A DNA stretch of 34,963 nucleotides, taken from NCBI RefSeq assembly GCF_010550605.1, contig NZ_JAAGNI010000113.1, positions 1-34,963 on the forward strand. Direction: 5' to 3'. Origin of the DNA: Streptomyces sp. SID9727 (GTDB taxonomy: Bacteria; Actinomycetota; Actinomycetes; Streptomycetales; Streptomycetaceae). A program made the translations under genes and the position numbers. A model generated the notes under the pieces. The model was given only the letters and a program-made list of their open reading frames with translations. It did not search any database and was not told the DNA's origin. Shown piece by piece: positions 23,821-31,017 of this stretch (position 1 is its first letter; every line of letters begins with the position of its first letter).

Positions 23821-24426
23821 TCAGACCGGAAAGCCGTCCGTGGGCAGCGTGACGTCGAACGGCGCGGGAAGCGCGAGCGGCTTACCGAACGGCACCGCGT
23901 CCGCGTGCTTGTACGTGCCGTGCCCGCCCGGCTCCGTGAACAGGGTGGCCATGGCGCCCCGGGTGTCCAACCGGTCGATCAGCAGGTACATCGGCACCCC
24001 GGCCCGGGCGTAGGCGCGGTACTTCTTCGTACGGTCCTCGCGGGCGTTGCCCTTCGAGGTGATCTCCACGACGAGGAGGGCTTCGGAGGCGTCCATGGGG
24101 GCGCTGACGTCGGGATCGGCGGCGTCGATCAGCTCGGACGGCATCACCACGAGATCGGGGACGTAGAGCTTGTCGAGCGGGGCGACGTGCACGCCCAGCG
24201 TCTGGTAGACCCCCAACTCGTCGGGTAGGTTCGCGTAGAGACGGCGCTGCACCCTTTCGGCGATCCCGTTGTGATGCGCGTGCGGCGGCGGTACCAAGAC
24301 GATCTGCCCTTCGTCGATCTCGGCGCGCCACCCCTCGGGCACGTCCAGTTCCTGCCAGGTGCGCAGGAGGTAGTCCCACTGGCGGCCTTCAGGGCCCTGC
24401 TGGTGTTCGACCATCGCGGCGGTCAT
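23821..24426 (-). CDS. Uma2-family PD-(D/E)XK endonuclease-fold protein
   Basis: 201 aa from ATG 24426 with AAGAAGGGA 6 nt upstream. Uma2/DUF820 features: RAEIDEGQIVLVPPPHAHHN near 35-53, HVAPLDKLYVPDLVVMP with D91, LLVVEITSKGNAREDRTKKYRAYARAGVPMYLLID with E121 and K125, the nuclease-like D...E-x-x-x-K triad. The family is very common in Streptomyces and cyanobacteria, its DNA target unknown. It is single, between terminators. The final beta segment ALPAPFDVTLPTDGFPV is the usual family end. Confidence 0.9.
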   Translation of the reverse strand: MTAAMVEHQQGPEGRQWDYLLRTWQELDVPEGWRAEIDEGQIVLVPPPHAHHNGIAERVQRRLYANLPDELGVYQTLGVHVAPLDKLYVPDLVVMPSELIDAADPDVSAPMDASEALLVVEITSKGNAREDRTKKYRAYARAGVPMYLLIDRLDTRGAMATLFTEPGGHGTYKHADAVPFGKPLALPAPFDVTLPTDGFPV

Positions 24427-24515
24427 CGCGGGTCCCTTCTTCTGAAGCCTGTCCGGGGAGCGTGGATCGGCGGTTTCGCGGCATGGGGCCGCATTCCTCA
24501 GCGTCCCACGTTCGT

Positions 24516-24542
24516 GTGAGCGACGCACCGAGCGCCGCTCAC
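24516..24542 (-). terminator. Weak hairpin at the end of the IMPase-like gene
   Basis: GTGAGCG (24516-24522) pairs with CGCTCAC (24536-24542), 7 bp, 13-nt loop. It overlaps the last codon. Confidence 0.4.
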
Positions 24543-25363
24543 CGTTGCCTCTGGACCAGCCCCAGCAGCACCCCGTGCGTCTCCCGGTCCGCAGCCACCA
24601 CCAGCCCGCCCGCGCCCCGGTCCACCGGCCGGCCGTCGATCCCCGTCACCACGCAGCCCGCCGCCTCGCAGAGCGCGATGCCCGCCGCGAAGTGGACGCT
24701 GTCCAGGCGGAGGCCCGGGCCGCCGTCGGTGATGTACGCCGCCCGGCGCCCCGCCGCCACCCACGCGACGGCCACCGTGCTGGAGACGACGCGCGGGCGG
24801 AAACCGGCCCCCGCGCCACTCCCCGAGAACTCCGGCGCGACCAGCAGCTCCGCCGCACGGAACTCCGCCCCGTGCGGGAACGGCGGGTCGAGGTTCAGGT
24901 CCACCAGGCGGGAGCCCGCCGAGGGTATGAGGCGCTCGTCCCGGCCGTCCGCACCCCGGACCCACGCCCCCGCCCCGTCCGTCCAGAAGACCTCGCCGCT
25001 GAACGGATCGGCCGAGGCCGCCGCCACGATGCCGGAAGAGGCGTCCCGCAGCGCGACGTTCACCGCGACGAGCATGTTGCCCACCGCGTAGTTGAGCGTT
25101 CCGCACAGCGGGTCCACCAGCCACCGGCGACCCGCCCCGGCCGCCCCCGTGGCCCCGCTCTCCTCACCCGTCACCGCGTCATCGGGCCGGGCCGCGCGCA
25201 GCACGTCGAGGACGGCCTCCTCCGCCGCGATGTCGGCGGCCGTGGCGAAGTCACCGCCACCCTTCTCGTACCGCGCCAGCGACGCCCCGTACATCTCGCG
25301 TACGACGGCCGCCCCCGCCGACGCGGCCCGCAGGGCGACGTGCGCATCGCTTTCCGTGTCCAT
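24539..25363 (-). CDS. Inositol-monophosphatase-superfamily protein with altered metal site
   Basis: 274 aa from ATG 25363; an ATG 9 nt upstream (25372) is possible but has no spacing to its ribosome site. IMPase fold with TGEESG at 65-70 (metal-binding Glu) and WLVDPLCGTLNYAVG at 81-95. In the family the second motif is DP-[ILV]-DGT-x-N; here Asp is Cys at residue 87. The C-terminal motif, usually W-D-x-AAG, is LDSVHFAAG with the Asp kept. So one of the usual metal ligands is missing. IMPases act on inositol phosphates, histidinol phosphate or PAP; none can be assigned. It begins 18 nt after the upstream gene and is probably cotranscribed. Confidence 0.85.
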   Translation of the reverse strand: MDTESDAHVALRAASAGAAVVREMYGASLARYEKGGGDFATAADIAAEEAVLDVLRAARPDDAVTGEESGATGAAGAGRRWLVDPLCGTLNYAVGNMLVAVNVALRDASSGIVAAASADPFSGEVFWTDGAGAWVRGADGRDERLIPSAGSRLVDLNLDPPFPHGAEFRAAELLVAPEFSGSGAGAGFRPRVVSSTVAVAWVAAGRRAAYITDGGPGLRLDSVHFAAGIALCEAAGCVVTGIDGRPVDRGAGGLVVAADRETHGVLLGLVQRQR

Positions 25364-25381
25364 GGTCACCATCCCCGCAGG

Positions 25382-25798
25382 CTAACGGTCACTCTGCGAG
25401 CGCCCGGCGGCTGTGCGCAGGAACCGCACCAGGTCCTCGACCCCGTAGCCGAGCTTCGGCCCCCGCTCGGCCGCCATAAGGAGCAGTTGGCCGACGATCT
25501 CCGCGCCCCACCCGTCCGTGCCGTCCGACGACCACTCCCACAGCTTCTCGATTCCGAGATCGGTCATCAGCAGGCCGTGCCCGGTCCTGATCTCGGCGCA
25601 CACCTCGGCCACCGCGTCGAGCAGGGTCGCGCCCTGCCGTTCGCAGGCGAGCCCGAAGTACGCGCCGAACTCCTCGACCCGGCACCCCTCCGGCGGGGCC
25701 GCCCTGATCGCCTCGTACTCCGGGCAGTCCGGGCGTGGCCGCCGCCCCACGGGGCAGTGGATCAACGTGAACCGGTGCCCCCTGGAAGGCACCGTCAC
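25382..25798 (-). CDS. Conserved protein of unknown function
   Basis: 138 aa, start GTG 25798 overlapping the upstream TGA (GTGA). The N-terminus reads VTVPSRGHRFTLIHCPVGRRPRPDCPEYEAIRAAPP; the rest is helical with LLDAVAEVCAEIRTGHGLLMTDLGIEKLWEWSSDGTDGWGAEIVGQLLLMAAERGPKLGYGVEDLVRFL. I do not recognise a family. The acidic/aromatic middle (LWEWSSDGTDGWG) is distinctive. Part of a tightly coupled set with the two genes before it. Confidence 0.65.
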   Translation of the reverse strand: MTVPSRGHRFTLIHCPVGRRPRPDCPEYEAIRAAPPEGCRVEEFGAYFGLACERQGATLLDAVAEVCAEIRTGHGLLMTDLGIEKLWEWSSDGTDGWGAEIVGQLLLMAAERGPKLGYGVEDLVRFLRTAAGRSQSDR

Positions 25799-26034
25799 CT
25801 CGGCAACTGCCCTTCCCGGTTGATCTCCGTCACCCGCGCCCGCAGCACCGCCCCCGGCGGCGCCTGCCGTACGGAGTCCGCCGGGCAGTCCCACGCCGGC
25901 CCACCGCCCGGGGGCCGCAGCCGCACGTACGGCCCGACGCGCCCCAGCACCCGGCCGATCCGGCCGTCCCGTACATCCACGGCGAACGACCCCGGCTCCG
26001 GCGTACAAGCCTCCAGGCCGTCCCCGCCCGTCAT
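25795..26034 (-). CDS. Small beta-rich protein, 79 aa
   Basis: ATG 26034 overlaps the upstream stop (ATGA). The sequence is short strands: PGSFAVDVRDGRIGRVLGRVGPYVRLRPPGGGPAWDCPADSVRQAPPGAVLRARVTEINREG. The pattern G-x-V-x-x-V-G-x-Y-V-R-L-RPP-GG-x-x-W-D suggests a small barrel of the kind found next to helix-turn-helix genes in Streptomyces. No function known. Confidence 0.65.
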   Translation of the reverse strand: MTGGDGLEACTPEPGSFAVDVRDGRIGRVLGRVGPYVRLRPPGGGPAWDCPADSVRQAPPGAVLRARVTEINREGQLPR

Positions 26035-26267
26035 GAGGCCGCCGCCTTCTCCGCCAGCACCCTGCTGAGCTGCTGCGCCGCCGCGAGGTTGCAGCGCCCC
26101 AGGTCCACCAGGACCGCCGGGTCGTCACCCGCACACGAGGCCGCGTCGATGCGCAGCGAGGGCAGCTTCACCCCGGCCCGCGCGAAGCCCTCTCTCAGCG
26201 ACGCCACCACCTCCTCGGCCTCCCGAATCTTCGCCACTGCCGCTCTGCGCCGTTCCGTAGTCGTCAT
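26031..26267 (-). CDS. Small helical protein, 78 aa
   Basis: First gene of the minus-strand set. ATG 26267 with GGAAGGA about 7 nt upstream. Sequence MTTTERRRAAVAKIREAEEVVASLREGFARAGVKLPSLRIDAASCAGDDPAVLVDLGRCNLAAAQQLSRVLAEKAA: two amphipathic helices around a short strand with LPSLRID, possibly a coiled coil. It is divergent from the XRE-DUF5753 regulator, and the 113-bp gap must carry both promoters. Not recognised as a named family; such small helical genes are frequent beside XRE/DUF397 loci. Confidence 0.65.
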   Translation of the reverse strand: MTTTERRRAAVAKIREAEEVVASLREGFARAGVKLPSLRIDAASCAGDDPAVLVDLGRCNLAAAQQLSRVLAEKAAAS

Positions 26268-26380
26268 GATCCATTCCTTCCACACTGAGTAACGACGATG
26301 CATACCCAGAGTGGTGATTCTCTCGCTAGCCTGGAAGAGGCGCAGGCCCAACAAACGCACGTGTGCAACAGGGAGTTGTC

Positions 26381-27223
26381 ATGCCAGGTCCCAGGAAGCT
26401 CGACCCCTCGTCATCCCCCCGAGCCCTCCTGGGCGCCGAACTCCGCCACCGAAGAGAACGCGCGGACCTCTCCCAGAGCGAACTTGGCGCTCCGCTGTTC
26501 GTCAGCGGCTCGTTCATCGGTCAGCTGGAGTCCGGGGTCCGGCGCATGCAGATGGACCAGGCGGTCAAGTTCGACGAGATCCTGAGCGCGGACGGCTTCT
26601 TCAAGCGCAATTGCGCGGCACTGAAGAAGTCGAAGTACCCGGACCACTTCGCGGAGGCGGCCGAGGCGGAGGCCCGCGCGACGGAGATCAGGGAGTACGC
26701 GCCGCAGCTCATCCCGGGTTTGTTGCAGACAGAGGCGTACGCGCGAGCCCTGTTCCGAGGGGGTCTTCCCACCGCTACGGAGTGCGCGATCGAAGAAGCA
26801 GTGGCGGCACGACTCGAACGCGGACACATCCTCACTGATCCAACCACGCCGTTGTTGTGGGCCGTGTTGGATGAGGCAGTGTTACGCCGACGGGTAGGCG
26901 GACCGAAGGTCATGGCGGCGGCTCTCCGCCACATCGCAAAACTAGCGACGCAGCGTCGAATTGTCGTGCAGGTGTTGCCCTTCTCGGCCGGTGCGCACAC
27001 GGCCATCGAAGGCTCGCTCAAGCTGATGACATTCGCCGACGCCCCACCGCTCGCTTACCTACAAACCTTGGGAACAGGGCAGTTGCAGGACGATCCAGCA
27101 ACGGTCCGCCAGTACGAACTGACCTACGATCTGGTCGTGGCCAGCGCGCTCTCACCGGCAGCGTCCCTGGCGTTGATCGAGTCGGTGGCGGAGGATTACG
27201 AGCATGAAGCACAAGGGCATTGA
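26381..27223 (+). CDS. XRE-family regulator with DUF5753 (Scr1-like)
   Basis: 280 aa from ATG 26381, with GGGAG 5 nt upstream. The N-terminal HTH is at about 15-70: ALLGAELRHRRERADLSQSELGAPLFVSGSFIGQLESGVRRM. DUF5753 (about 90-275) follows: YAPQLIPGLLQTEAYARALFR, AARLERGHILTD, LLWAVLDEAVLRRRVGG, VVQVLPFSAGAH, GSLKLMTFAD. This family pairs with a small DUF397 protein, and in Streptomyces such pairs resemble the WhiJ/BldB and Scr systems that tune development and secondary metabolism. Here the stop codon overlaps the DUF397 start by 20 bp. A GCAC-GT-GTGC dyad at 26357-26366 just upstream could be an operator. Confidence 0.92.
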   Translation: MPGPRKLDPSSSPRALLGAELRHRRERADLSQSELGAPLFVSGSFIGQLESGVRRMQMDQAVKFDEILSADGFFKRNCAALKKSKYPDHFAEAAEAEARATEIREYAPQLIPGLLQTEAYARALFRGGLPTATECAIEEAVAARLERGHILTDPTTPLLWAVLDEAVLRRRVGGPKVMAAALRHIAKLATQRRIVVQVLPFSAGAHTAIEGSLKLMTFADAPPLAYLQTLGTGQLQDDPATVRQYELTYDLVVASALSPAASLALIESVAEDYEHEAQGH

Positions 27224-27470
27224 CCACGACTTTTCCACGGCCGCCTGGCAGAAGTCCTCGTACAACGATGCCAGTGGTGGAAACTGCGTAGAGGTCGGCA
27301 CCTGGCGCAAGTCCACGTACAGCGGTCCGAGCGGCGGGGACTGCCTCGAAGTCCTCGACGGCATCCCGGACATCATCCCCGTCCGCGACTCGAAGGTCAT
27401 CGACGGCCCAGCGGTCGTGTTCGCAACGGCCGCCTGGCAGCAGTTCGTCACCGACCTCAAGCACGGCTGA
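27204..27470 (+). CDS. DUF397 protein, double-motif copy 1
   Basis: 88 aa from ATG 27204, starting within the last 20 bp of the XRE gene (GGAGGA upstream). DUF397 normally has one W-x-KSSYS...G...CVEV motif; here two occur, residues 15-31 (WQKSSYN..GGNCVEV) and 34-50 (WRKSTYS..GGDCLEV), followed by the usual VRDSKVIDGPAVVFATAAWQQFV. Family role: small partner of XRE-DUF5753 regulators, acting as antagonist or effector. A downstream duplicate shares most of its sequence. Confidence 0.88.
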   Translation: MKHKGIDHDFSTAAWQKSSYNDASGGNCVEVGTWRKSTYSGPSGGDCLEVLDGIPDIIPVRDSKVIDGPAVVFATAAWQQFVTDLKHG

Positions 27471-27473
27471 CCT

Positions 27474-27502
27474 GTGGGGCCTGGTTCGAGTTCCGGGCCC
27501 AC
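27474..27502 (+). terminator. Hairpin between the two DUF397 genes
   Basis: GTGGGGCC (27474-27481) pairs with GGGCCCAC (27495-27502), one mismatch, 13-nt loop. It might weaken read-through into the second copy. The loop contains GGTTCGAG, resembling a tRNA T-loop, but no tRNA is present. Confidence 0.4.
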
Positions 27503-27532
27503 GACCACGACGAACGGTGGAGGGCTACGAGC

Positions 27533-27799
27533 ATGAAGCGCAGCGGTTCTGACTACGACCTGTCCACGGCCATCTGGCGCAAGTCCAGCTACAGCGGCGG
27601 CAGCGGCGGCGACTGTGTAGAGGTCGCCACCTGGCGCAAGTCCACGTACAGCGGCGGCGACGGCGGCGACTGCCTCGAAGTCCTCGACGGCATCCCCGAC
27701 GTCGTCCCCGTCCGCGACTCCAAGGTCACCGACGGCCCGGCGGTCGTGTTCGCAACGGCCGCCTGGCAGCAGTTCGTCACCGACCTCAAGCGCGGCTGA
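27533..27799 (+). CDS. DUF397 protein, double-motif copy 2
   Basis: 88 aa from ATG 27533, ribosome site GGAGGG. It is about 80% identical to copy 1 and has the same two CVEV/CLEV motifs (WRKSSYSGGSGGDCVEV, WRKSTYSGGDGGDCLEV) and end. The 20 bp before its start, GGAGGGCTACGAGCATGAAG, repeat the end of the XRE coding region, so the duplicated unit began inside that gene. Copy 2 has higher local GC, with Gly-rich SGGSGG and SGGDGG loops. It probably arose by tandem duplication of a 329-bp unit. Confidence 0.88.
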   Translation: MKRSGSDYDLSTAIWRKSSYSGGSGGDCVEVATWRKSTYSGGDGGDCLEVLDGIPDVVPVRDSKVTDGPAVVFATAAWQQFVTDLKRG

Positions 27800-27852
27800 C
27801 GCGGCGAGAACCGGAAGCCGGTACCACTGACGGCGGCGGTGGTACCGGCCCC

Positions 27853-27883
27853 TTGACCTCAACCATGCTTGAGGCAACACGAT
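27853..27883 (+). promoter_or_regulatory. MerR/SoxR-type promoter-operator
   Basis: -35 TTGACC (27853-27858) and -10 CACGAT (27878-27883) have a 19-bp spacer, the long spacing used by MerR-family activators. Between them lies CCTCAACCATGCTTGAGG (27857-27874), with perfect CCTCAA/TTGAGG arms; only one base departs from the SoxR-type half-sites CCTCAAG/CTTGAGG. Start of transcription should be about 27890, one base before the ATG. Confidence 0.75.
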
Positions 27884-27890
27884 CTCTCCC

Positions 27891-28844
27891 ATGCAGACAG
27901 CTACGGAATGGATCAGGGAGAACTCCCGCGCGCTCACCGCGCGAAAGCCCGACGAGCCGTTGGACGACCTGCGCCCGCTGGCCCCGCTGGTGCGCGACGC
28001 GAGAATCGTGGCGCTGGGAGCCGCCACCCGGCAGACGCGCGAACTGTCGGTGACGGCGCACCGGATCGTGCGCCTGCTGGTGGAGGAGGAGGGGTTCCGG
28101 AGCGTCGTCCTGGAGGGTGACGATCCCGGCAGGCTCGGCCTGGCGGCCTACGTGGCCACCGGTGCGGGAGACCCGGCAGCCATGCTGGCGGAGGCGCGGG
28201 CGTTCTGGCGGACCGCCGAGATCCACGACCTCGTCCGGTGGATGCGGTCGCACAACGAGCGCCACCCGGACGACCCGGTACGTCTCGCGGAGCCACCGGC
28301 CGCACAGGCGAGCGCCCTGGCGGAAGCGGAACGCGCACTCGCCGACGGGGCGGCCTGGTGGCAACGCCACACGGGAGACAAGGTCGTCTACTGGGGCGGC
28401 ATGGCGCACACCGCCATCGGCAACCCGCGCACCGTGTCCGTGTCCCCCTCCGCGCCGCCGCAGACGCACCAGAACATGGGCGGTTACCTGCGTGAGCGCA
28501 TGGGAACGGGCTTCCGTTCCATCGGCCTGACCGTGGCGCACGGTTCGATCGGCCAAGCCCTGCCCGCACCGCACCCGGACTTCGTGGACAGCACACTGAG
28601 CGCGGCCGCCGGGAACAGGCGGGCCTATCTCCTGGACCTGGCCCTCCCCCGCCCCGAGCCGGTGCGCCGCGTCCTGGACGCCCCGACCCGTACACGCTTG
28701 ATCGGCCCGTCGTACGACCCCCGGCACGACGACTCCCACCACATGTCCGGCACCTCACTCACCACCTGGTTCGACGCCGTCGTCCACACCGAAGAGGTGA
28801 CGCCGCAGGGGCCCCTGCCCCAAGGGCCGACCCTCGCCGCCTAG
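27891..28844 (+). CDS. Erythromycin-esterase-family protein with degenerate catalytic motif
   Basis: 317 aa from ATG 27891, no ribosome site (likely leaderless). The EreA/EreB-type fold is recognised from [16 protein letters not shown] (40-52), [52 protein letters not shown] and [24 protein letters not shown]. In the family the first motif is LGE-x-THG-x-x-E; here Glu is Ala44 and His is Arg47. The Glu of SVVLEGDD (E75) and the His of WGGMAH are kept. So erythromycin hydrolysis is unlikely by the known mechanism. The MerR-type promoter implies induction by a small molecule or redox signal. Its stop overlaps that of the opposing hemC. Confidence 0.85.
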   Translation: MQTATEWIRENSRALTARKPDEPLDDLRPLAPLVRDARIVALGAATRQTRELSVTAHRIVRLLVEEEGFRSVVLEGDDPGRLGLAAYVATGAGDPAAMLAEARAFWRTAEIHDLVRWMRSHNERHPDDPVRLAEPPAAQASALAEAERALADGAAWWQRHTGDKVVYWGGMAHTAIGNPRTVSVSPSAPPQTHQNMGGYLRERMGTGFRSIGLTVAHGSIGQALPAPHPDFVDSTLSAAAGNRRAYLLDLALPRPEPVRRVLDAPTRTRLIGPSYDPRHDDSHHMSGTSLTTWFDAVVHTEEVTPQGPLPQGPTLAA

Positions 28845-29773
28845 TGCGCGATGCCGTCGATCACGTCGCGCGCCCCCTGCCGGAGGAGGGCGACGGCGAC
28901 GGACGTGCCGAGCGTGGCCGGGTCGAGGCGGCCCGCCCACTCGTGGGCGTTGAGCACGGTCTTGCCGTCCGGGGAGAACACGCAGGCGCGGAGCGACAGT
29001 TCGCCGTTGCCCTCGACCCGGGCGAAACCGGCGATCGGGCTGTTGCAGTGGCCCTGCAGGACGTGCAGGAGCATCCGCTCGGCCTGCGTCTCCCGGTACG
29101 CGTCGCGGTCGCCGAGCGGGCTGATGACGTCGATGAGTTCGGTGTCGCCCTCGCGGCACTGGAGCGCGAGGACTCCGGCGCCGATCGGCGGCATCATCGT
29201 CTCGGTCGAGAAGACCTCGGTGATGACGTCGGTCCGGCCGATTCGTTCGAGACCGGCGGCGGCCAGGATCAGTGCGTCGGCGTCGCCCGCGTCGAGCTTC
29301 GCCAGACGGCTGTTCGCGTTCCCGCGCATCGGGACGCACTCCAGGTGCGGGTACGCGGCGGCGAGCTGGGCGATGCGGCGGACCGACGAGGTCCCGATCC
29401 GGGTACCGGCCGGGAGCTGGTCGAGGGTGAGGCCGCCGGGGTGGATGAGCGCGTCGCGGATGTCGTCCCGCTTGAGGAAGGCCGCGAAGGTCGTGCCGGC
29501 GGGAAGGGGCCTGTCCGCCGGGATGTCCTTGACGCAGTGCACGGCGAGGTCGGCCTCCCCGGCGAGGAGGGCCGCGTCGACCTCCTTGGTGAACGCCCCC
29601 TTGCCCTCGACCTCACTGAGGTCGCCCATCCACTTGTCACCGGTCGTCTTCACCGGGAGGACGGCGGTCTCGACGCCGGGACGGTGCGCGGCCAGCTCGG
29701 CGCGCACGCGCTCCACCTGAGCGAGTGCCATCGGCGAGTCCCGGGAAACGATGCGAATCAGATCAACCGGCAT
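28841..29773 (-). CDS. hemC: Hydroxymethylbilane synthase (porphobilinogen deaminase), stand-alone copy
   Basis: 310 aa from ATG 29773. The enzyme joins four porphobilinogen units into hydroxymethylbilane in tetrapyrrole synthesis. Conserved: [15 protein letters not shown] (R11), [28 protein letters not shown] with D83 (normally HSxKD), [10 protein letters not shown] (R132-R133), [12 protein letters not shown] (R150), [12 protein letters not shown], and cofactor-binding Cys243 in [11 protein letters not shown], where most have GGC. No hemA, hemB or hemD is nearby, so it is a second-type copy outside the main hem cluster. A TATCGT hexamer six bases before the ATG suggests a leaderless transcript. 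Confidence 0.93.
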   Translation of the reverse strand: MPVDLIRIVSRDSPMALAQVERVRAELAAHRPGVETAVLPVKTTGDKWMGDLSEVEGKGAFTKEVDAALLAGEADLAVHCVKDIPADRPLPAGTTFAAFLKRDDIRDALIHPGGLTLDQLPAGTRIGTSSVRRIAQLAAAYPHLECVPMRGNANSRLAKLDAGDADALILAAAGLERIGRTDVITEVFSTETMMPPIGAGVLALQCREGDTELIDVISPLGDRDAYRETQAERMLLHVLQGHCNSPIAGFARVEGNGELSLRACVFSPDGKTVLNAHEWAGRLDPATLGTSVAVALLRQGARDVIDGIAH

Positions 29774-30063
29774 AAGGGCACGATAGACCCGCAGCTCCGG
29801 CGCTTCCATTCTCCGCGCGCCCTTCCCGCCCCGGGGCTCAAGCCCTGAGTTCCGAGCGCCTTTTGAATGGATTGGTTGGGCGGGCCTTTACCCACCCACC
29901 CGCCCCCGTTACCCGCAAGGGTTCACTTTTCGCGATCAAGTTGCGACGGACGGTAGGCACGCTTTAGCTTCAGCGAGGACATAGACCTAAGACGGCCCCC
30001 ACCGGTGCGCGAACACCGCCAGGGGCCTGACCACCTCGATCGAAGGCTGACGGAGACGATCAG
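29774..30063. other. Intergenic region (290 bp) between divergent genes
   Basis: Carries promoters for hemC (-10 TATCGT on the minus strand, 29780-29785) and the downstream winged-helix gene. A possible stem GGGCGGG (29878-29884) with CCCGCCC (29899-29905) and a short GGGCT-CA-AGCCC hairpin (29834-29845) are present. GC content is lower than in the genes. I see no gene in it. Confidence 0.5.
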
Positions 30064-30903
30064 ATGGCTGACGACCAGTCTAGTAGCGCGCCCTTCCCCG
30101 GCCACCCGATGGCGAGCCCCGGATACGGCAAACGTTCCGCCCCGGACCAACGCCCCCGTACGGGACAGGACTTCACGCACCTCAACCCCCGCGACGCGGC
30201 CATCGCGGCGTACATCGACGGGCTGTGCGACGGCGCGGACATCTCCGTGAAGACGCTGGCCAAGACGCTTCCGTACGGGCAGTGCGCGATCCGGACGTCG
30301 CTGAACCGCCTTCAAGAGGCGGGGCACCTGCGCCGGGGCAGCGAGTGCGTGGCGAACGGGACGAACCTGCTGTGGGTCACCCGGACGTTCTTTTCCCGCA
30401 CCGCGCGCGACGACACCTGGTGGGCGGGCTTCAGCCGGGGCGACGTACCCGAGGAGACCCGGCGGGAAACGCGTTCCAAGGCGTTCATCCTGCTGGCGGC
30501 GCTGGGCCGCAAGGCCCCCGTGCTGTCGCTGTCGCACCACGACTGCGTGGCGCTGGAACCGCAGACGTCGGAGTGGCTGAGCAGGGGGGCCACGGAGACC
30601 GACATCCTCCGGGCCCTCACCGCCGGGCTCCCCGACCGGATCCACCACCCGGCGGCCTTCGTGGCCAAGCGCCTCCAGACGAAGCTGCCCCCGGCCCGCG
30701 AACCCCGCCCGGTCCTGCGGACCCTGGAATGCAGCGAGTGCCGGGCCCCCGGCACCGCCGACGCGCTCCCCGGCGGCAAGTGCCGCCCCTGCGCGGGCCA
30801 TCCCACCCGCCGGACCCCGACCCTCCCCACCCAACAGGTCCGCGCCAAGGCCCGCGCCGTACGAGCGGGCCTGATCCCCAAGTCGGACCGCCCCAAGCGC
30901 TGA
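30064..30903 (+). CDS. Winged-helix DNA-binding protein with C-terminal zinc ribbon
   Basis: 279 aa from ATG 30064 with GGAGA about 8 nt upstream. Disordered residues 1-37; winged helix about 40-110 (NPRDAAIAAYIDGLCDGADISVKTLAKTLPYGQCAIRTSLNRLQEAGHLRRG, then a beta wing ending NLLWVTRTFFSR); a helical middle; and CSEC...GKCRPC with C223, C226, C240 and C243, a CxxC-x13-CxxC zinc ribbon, before a basic Pro/Arg tail. This type is repeated in Streptomyces genomes and often listed as a MarR-like or helix-turn-helix protein. Targets unknown. Followed by a strong terminator. Confidence 0.82.
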   Translation: MADDQSSSAPFPGHPMASPGYGKRSAPDQRPRTGQDFTHLNPRDAAIAAYIDGLCDGADISVKTLAKTLPYGQCAIRTSLNRLQEAGHLRRGSECVANGTNLLWVTRTFFSRTARDDTWWAGFSRGDVPEETRRETRSKAFILLAALGRKAPVLSLSHHDCVALEPQTSEWLSRGATETDILRALTAGLPDRIHHPAAFVAKRLQTKLPPAREPRPVLRTLECSECRAPGTADALPGGKCRPCAGHPTRRTPTLPTQQVRAKARAVRAGLIPKSDRPKR

Positions 30904-30960
30904 GCCACCACGGGTGGGACGTGAGCACGCGAAGTCACGGCGCTCGTGACGGCCCGGAAC

Positions 30961-31001
30961 ACCGCCGCCCCCGCGCCGGGTGACGGCACGGGGGCGGCGG
31001 T
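30961..31001. terminator. Hairpin terminator
   Basis: 13-bp stem ACCGCCGCCCCCG (30961-30973) pairs with CGGGGGCGGCGGT (30989-31001), 15-nt loop. It stands between the convergent winged-helix and peptidoglycan-binding genes. Confidence 0.85.
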
Positions 31002-31017
31002 GGGGCCTCGGGGCAGG

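Larger units (their letters stand above)
27204..27799 (+). repeat. Tandem duplication of a 329-bp unit
   Basis: Equivalent starts are 27204 and 27533. The longest near-identical stretch runs from ACGGCCGCCTGGC to the end of each gene, matching at nearly every base. The match begins about 13 bp upstream of each ATG. Confidence 0.85.

Noticed and set aside
27474..27508. tRNA-like 3' end (GGTTCGAGTTCC then CCA)
   Set aside because: The T-stem does not pair properly and no D or anticodon arms lie upstream; it is the loop of an ordinary hairpin.
28805..28818. Perfect 14-bp palindrome GCAGGGGCCCCTGC
   Set aside because: It lies in the last codons of the Ere-like gene and is of a kind expected by chance in GC-rich coding DNA; no operator match known.
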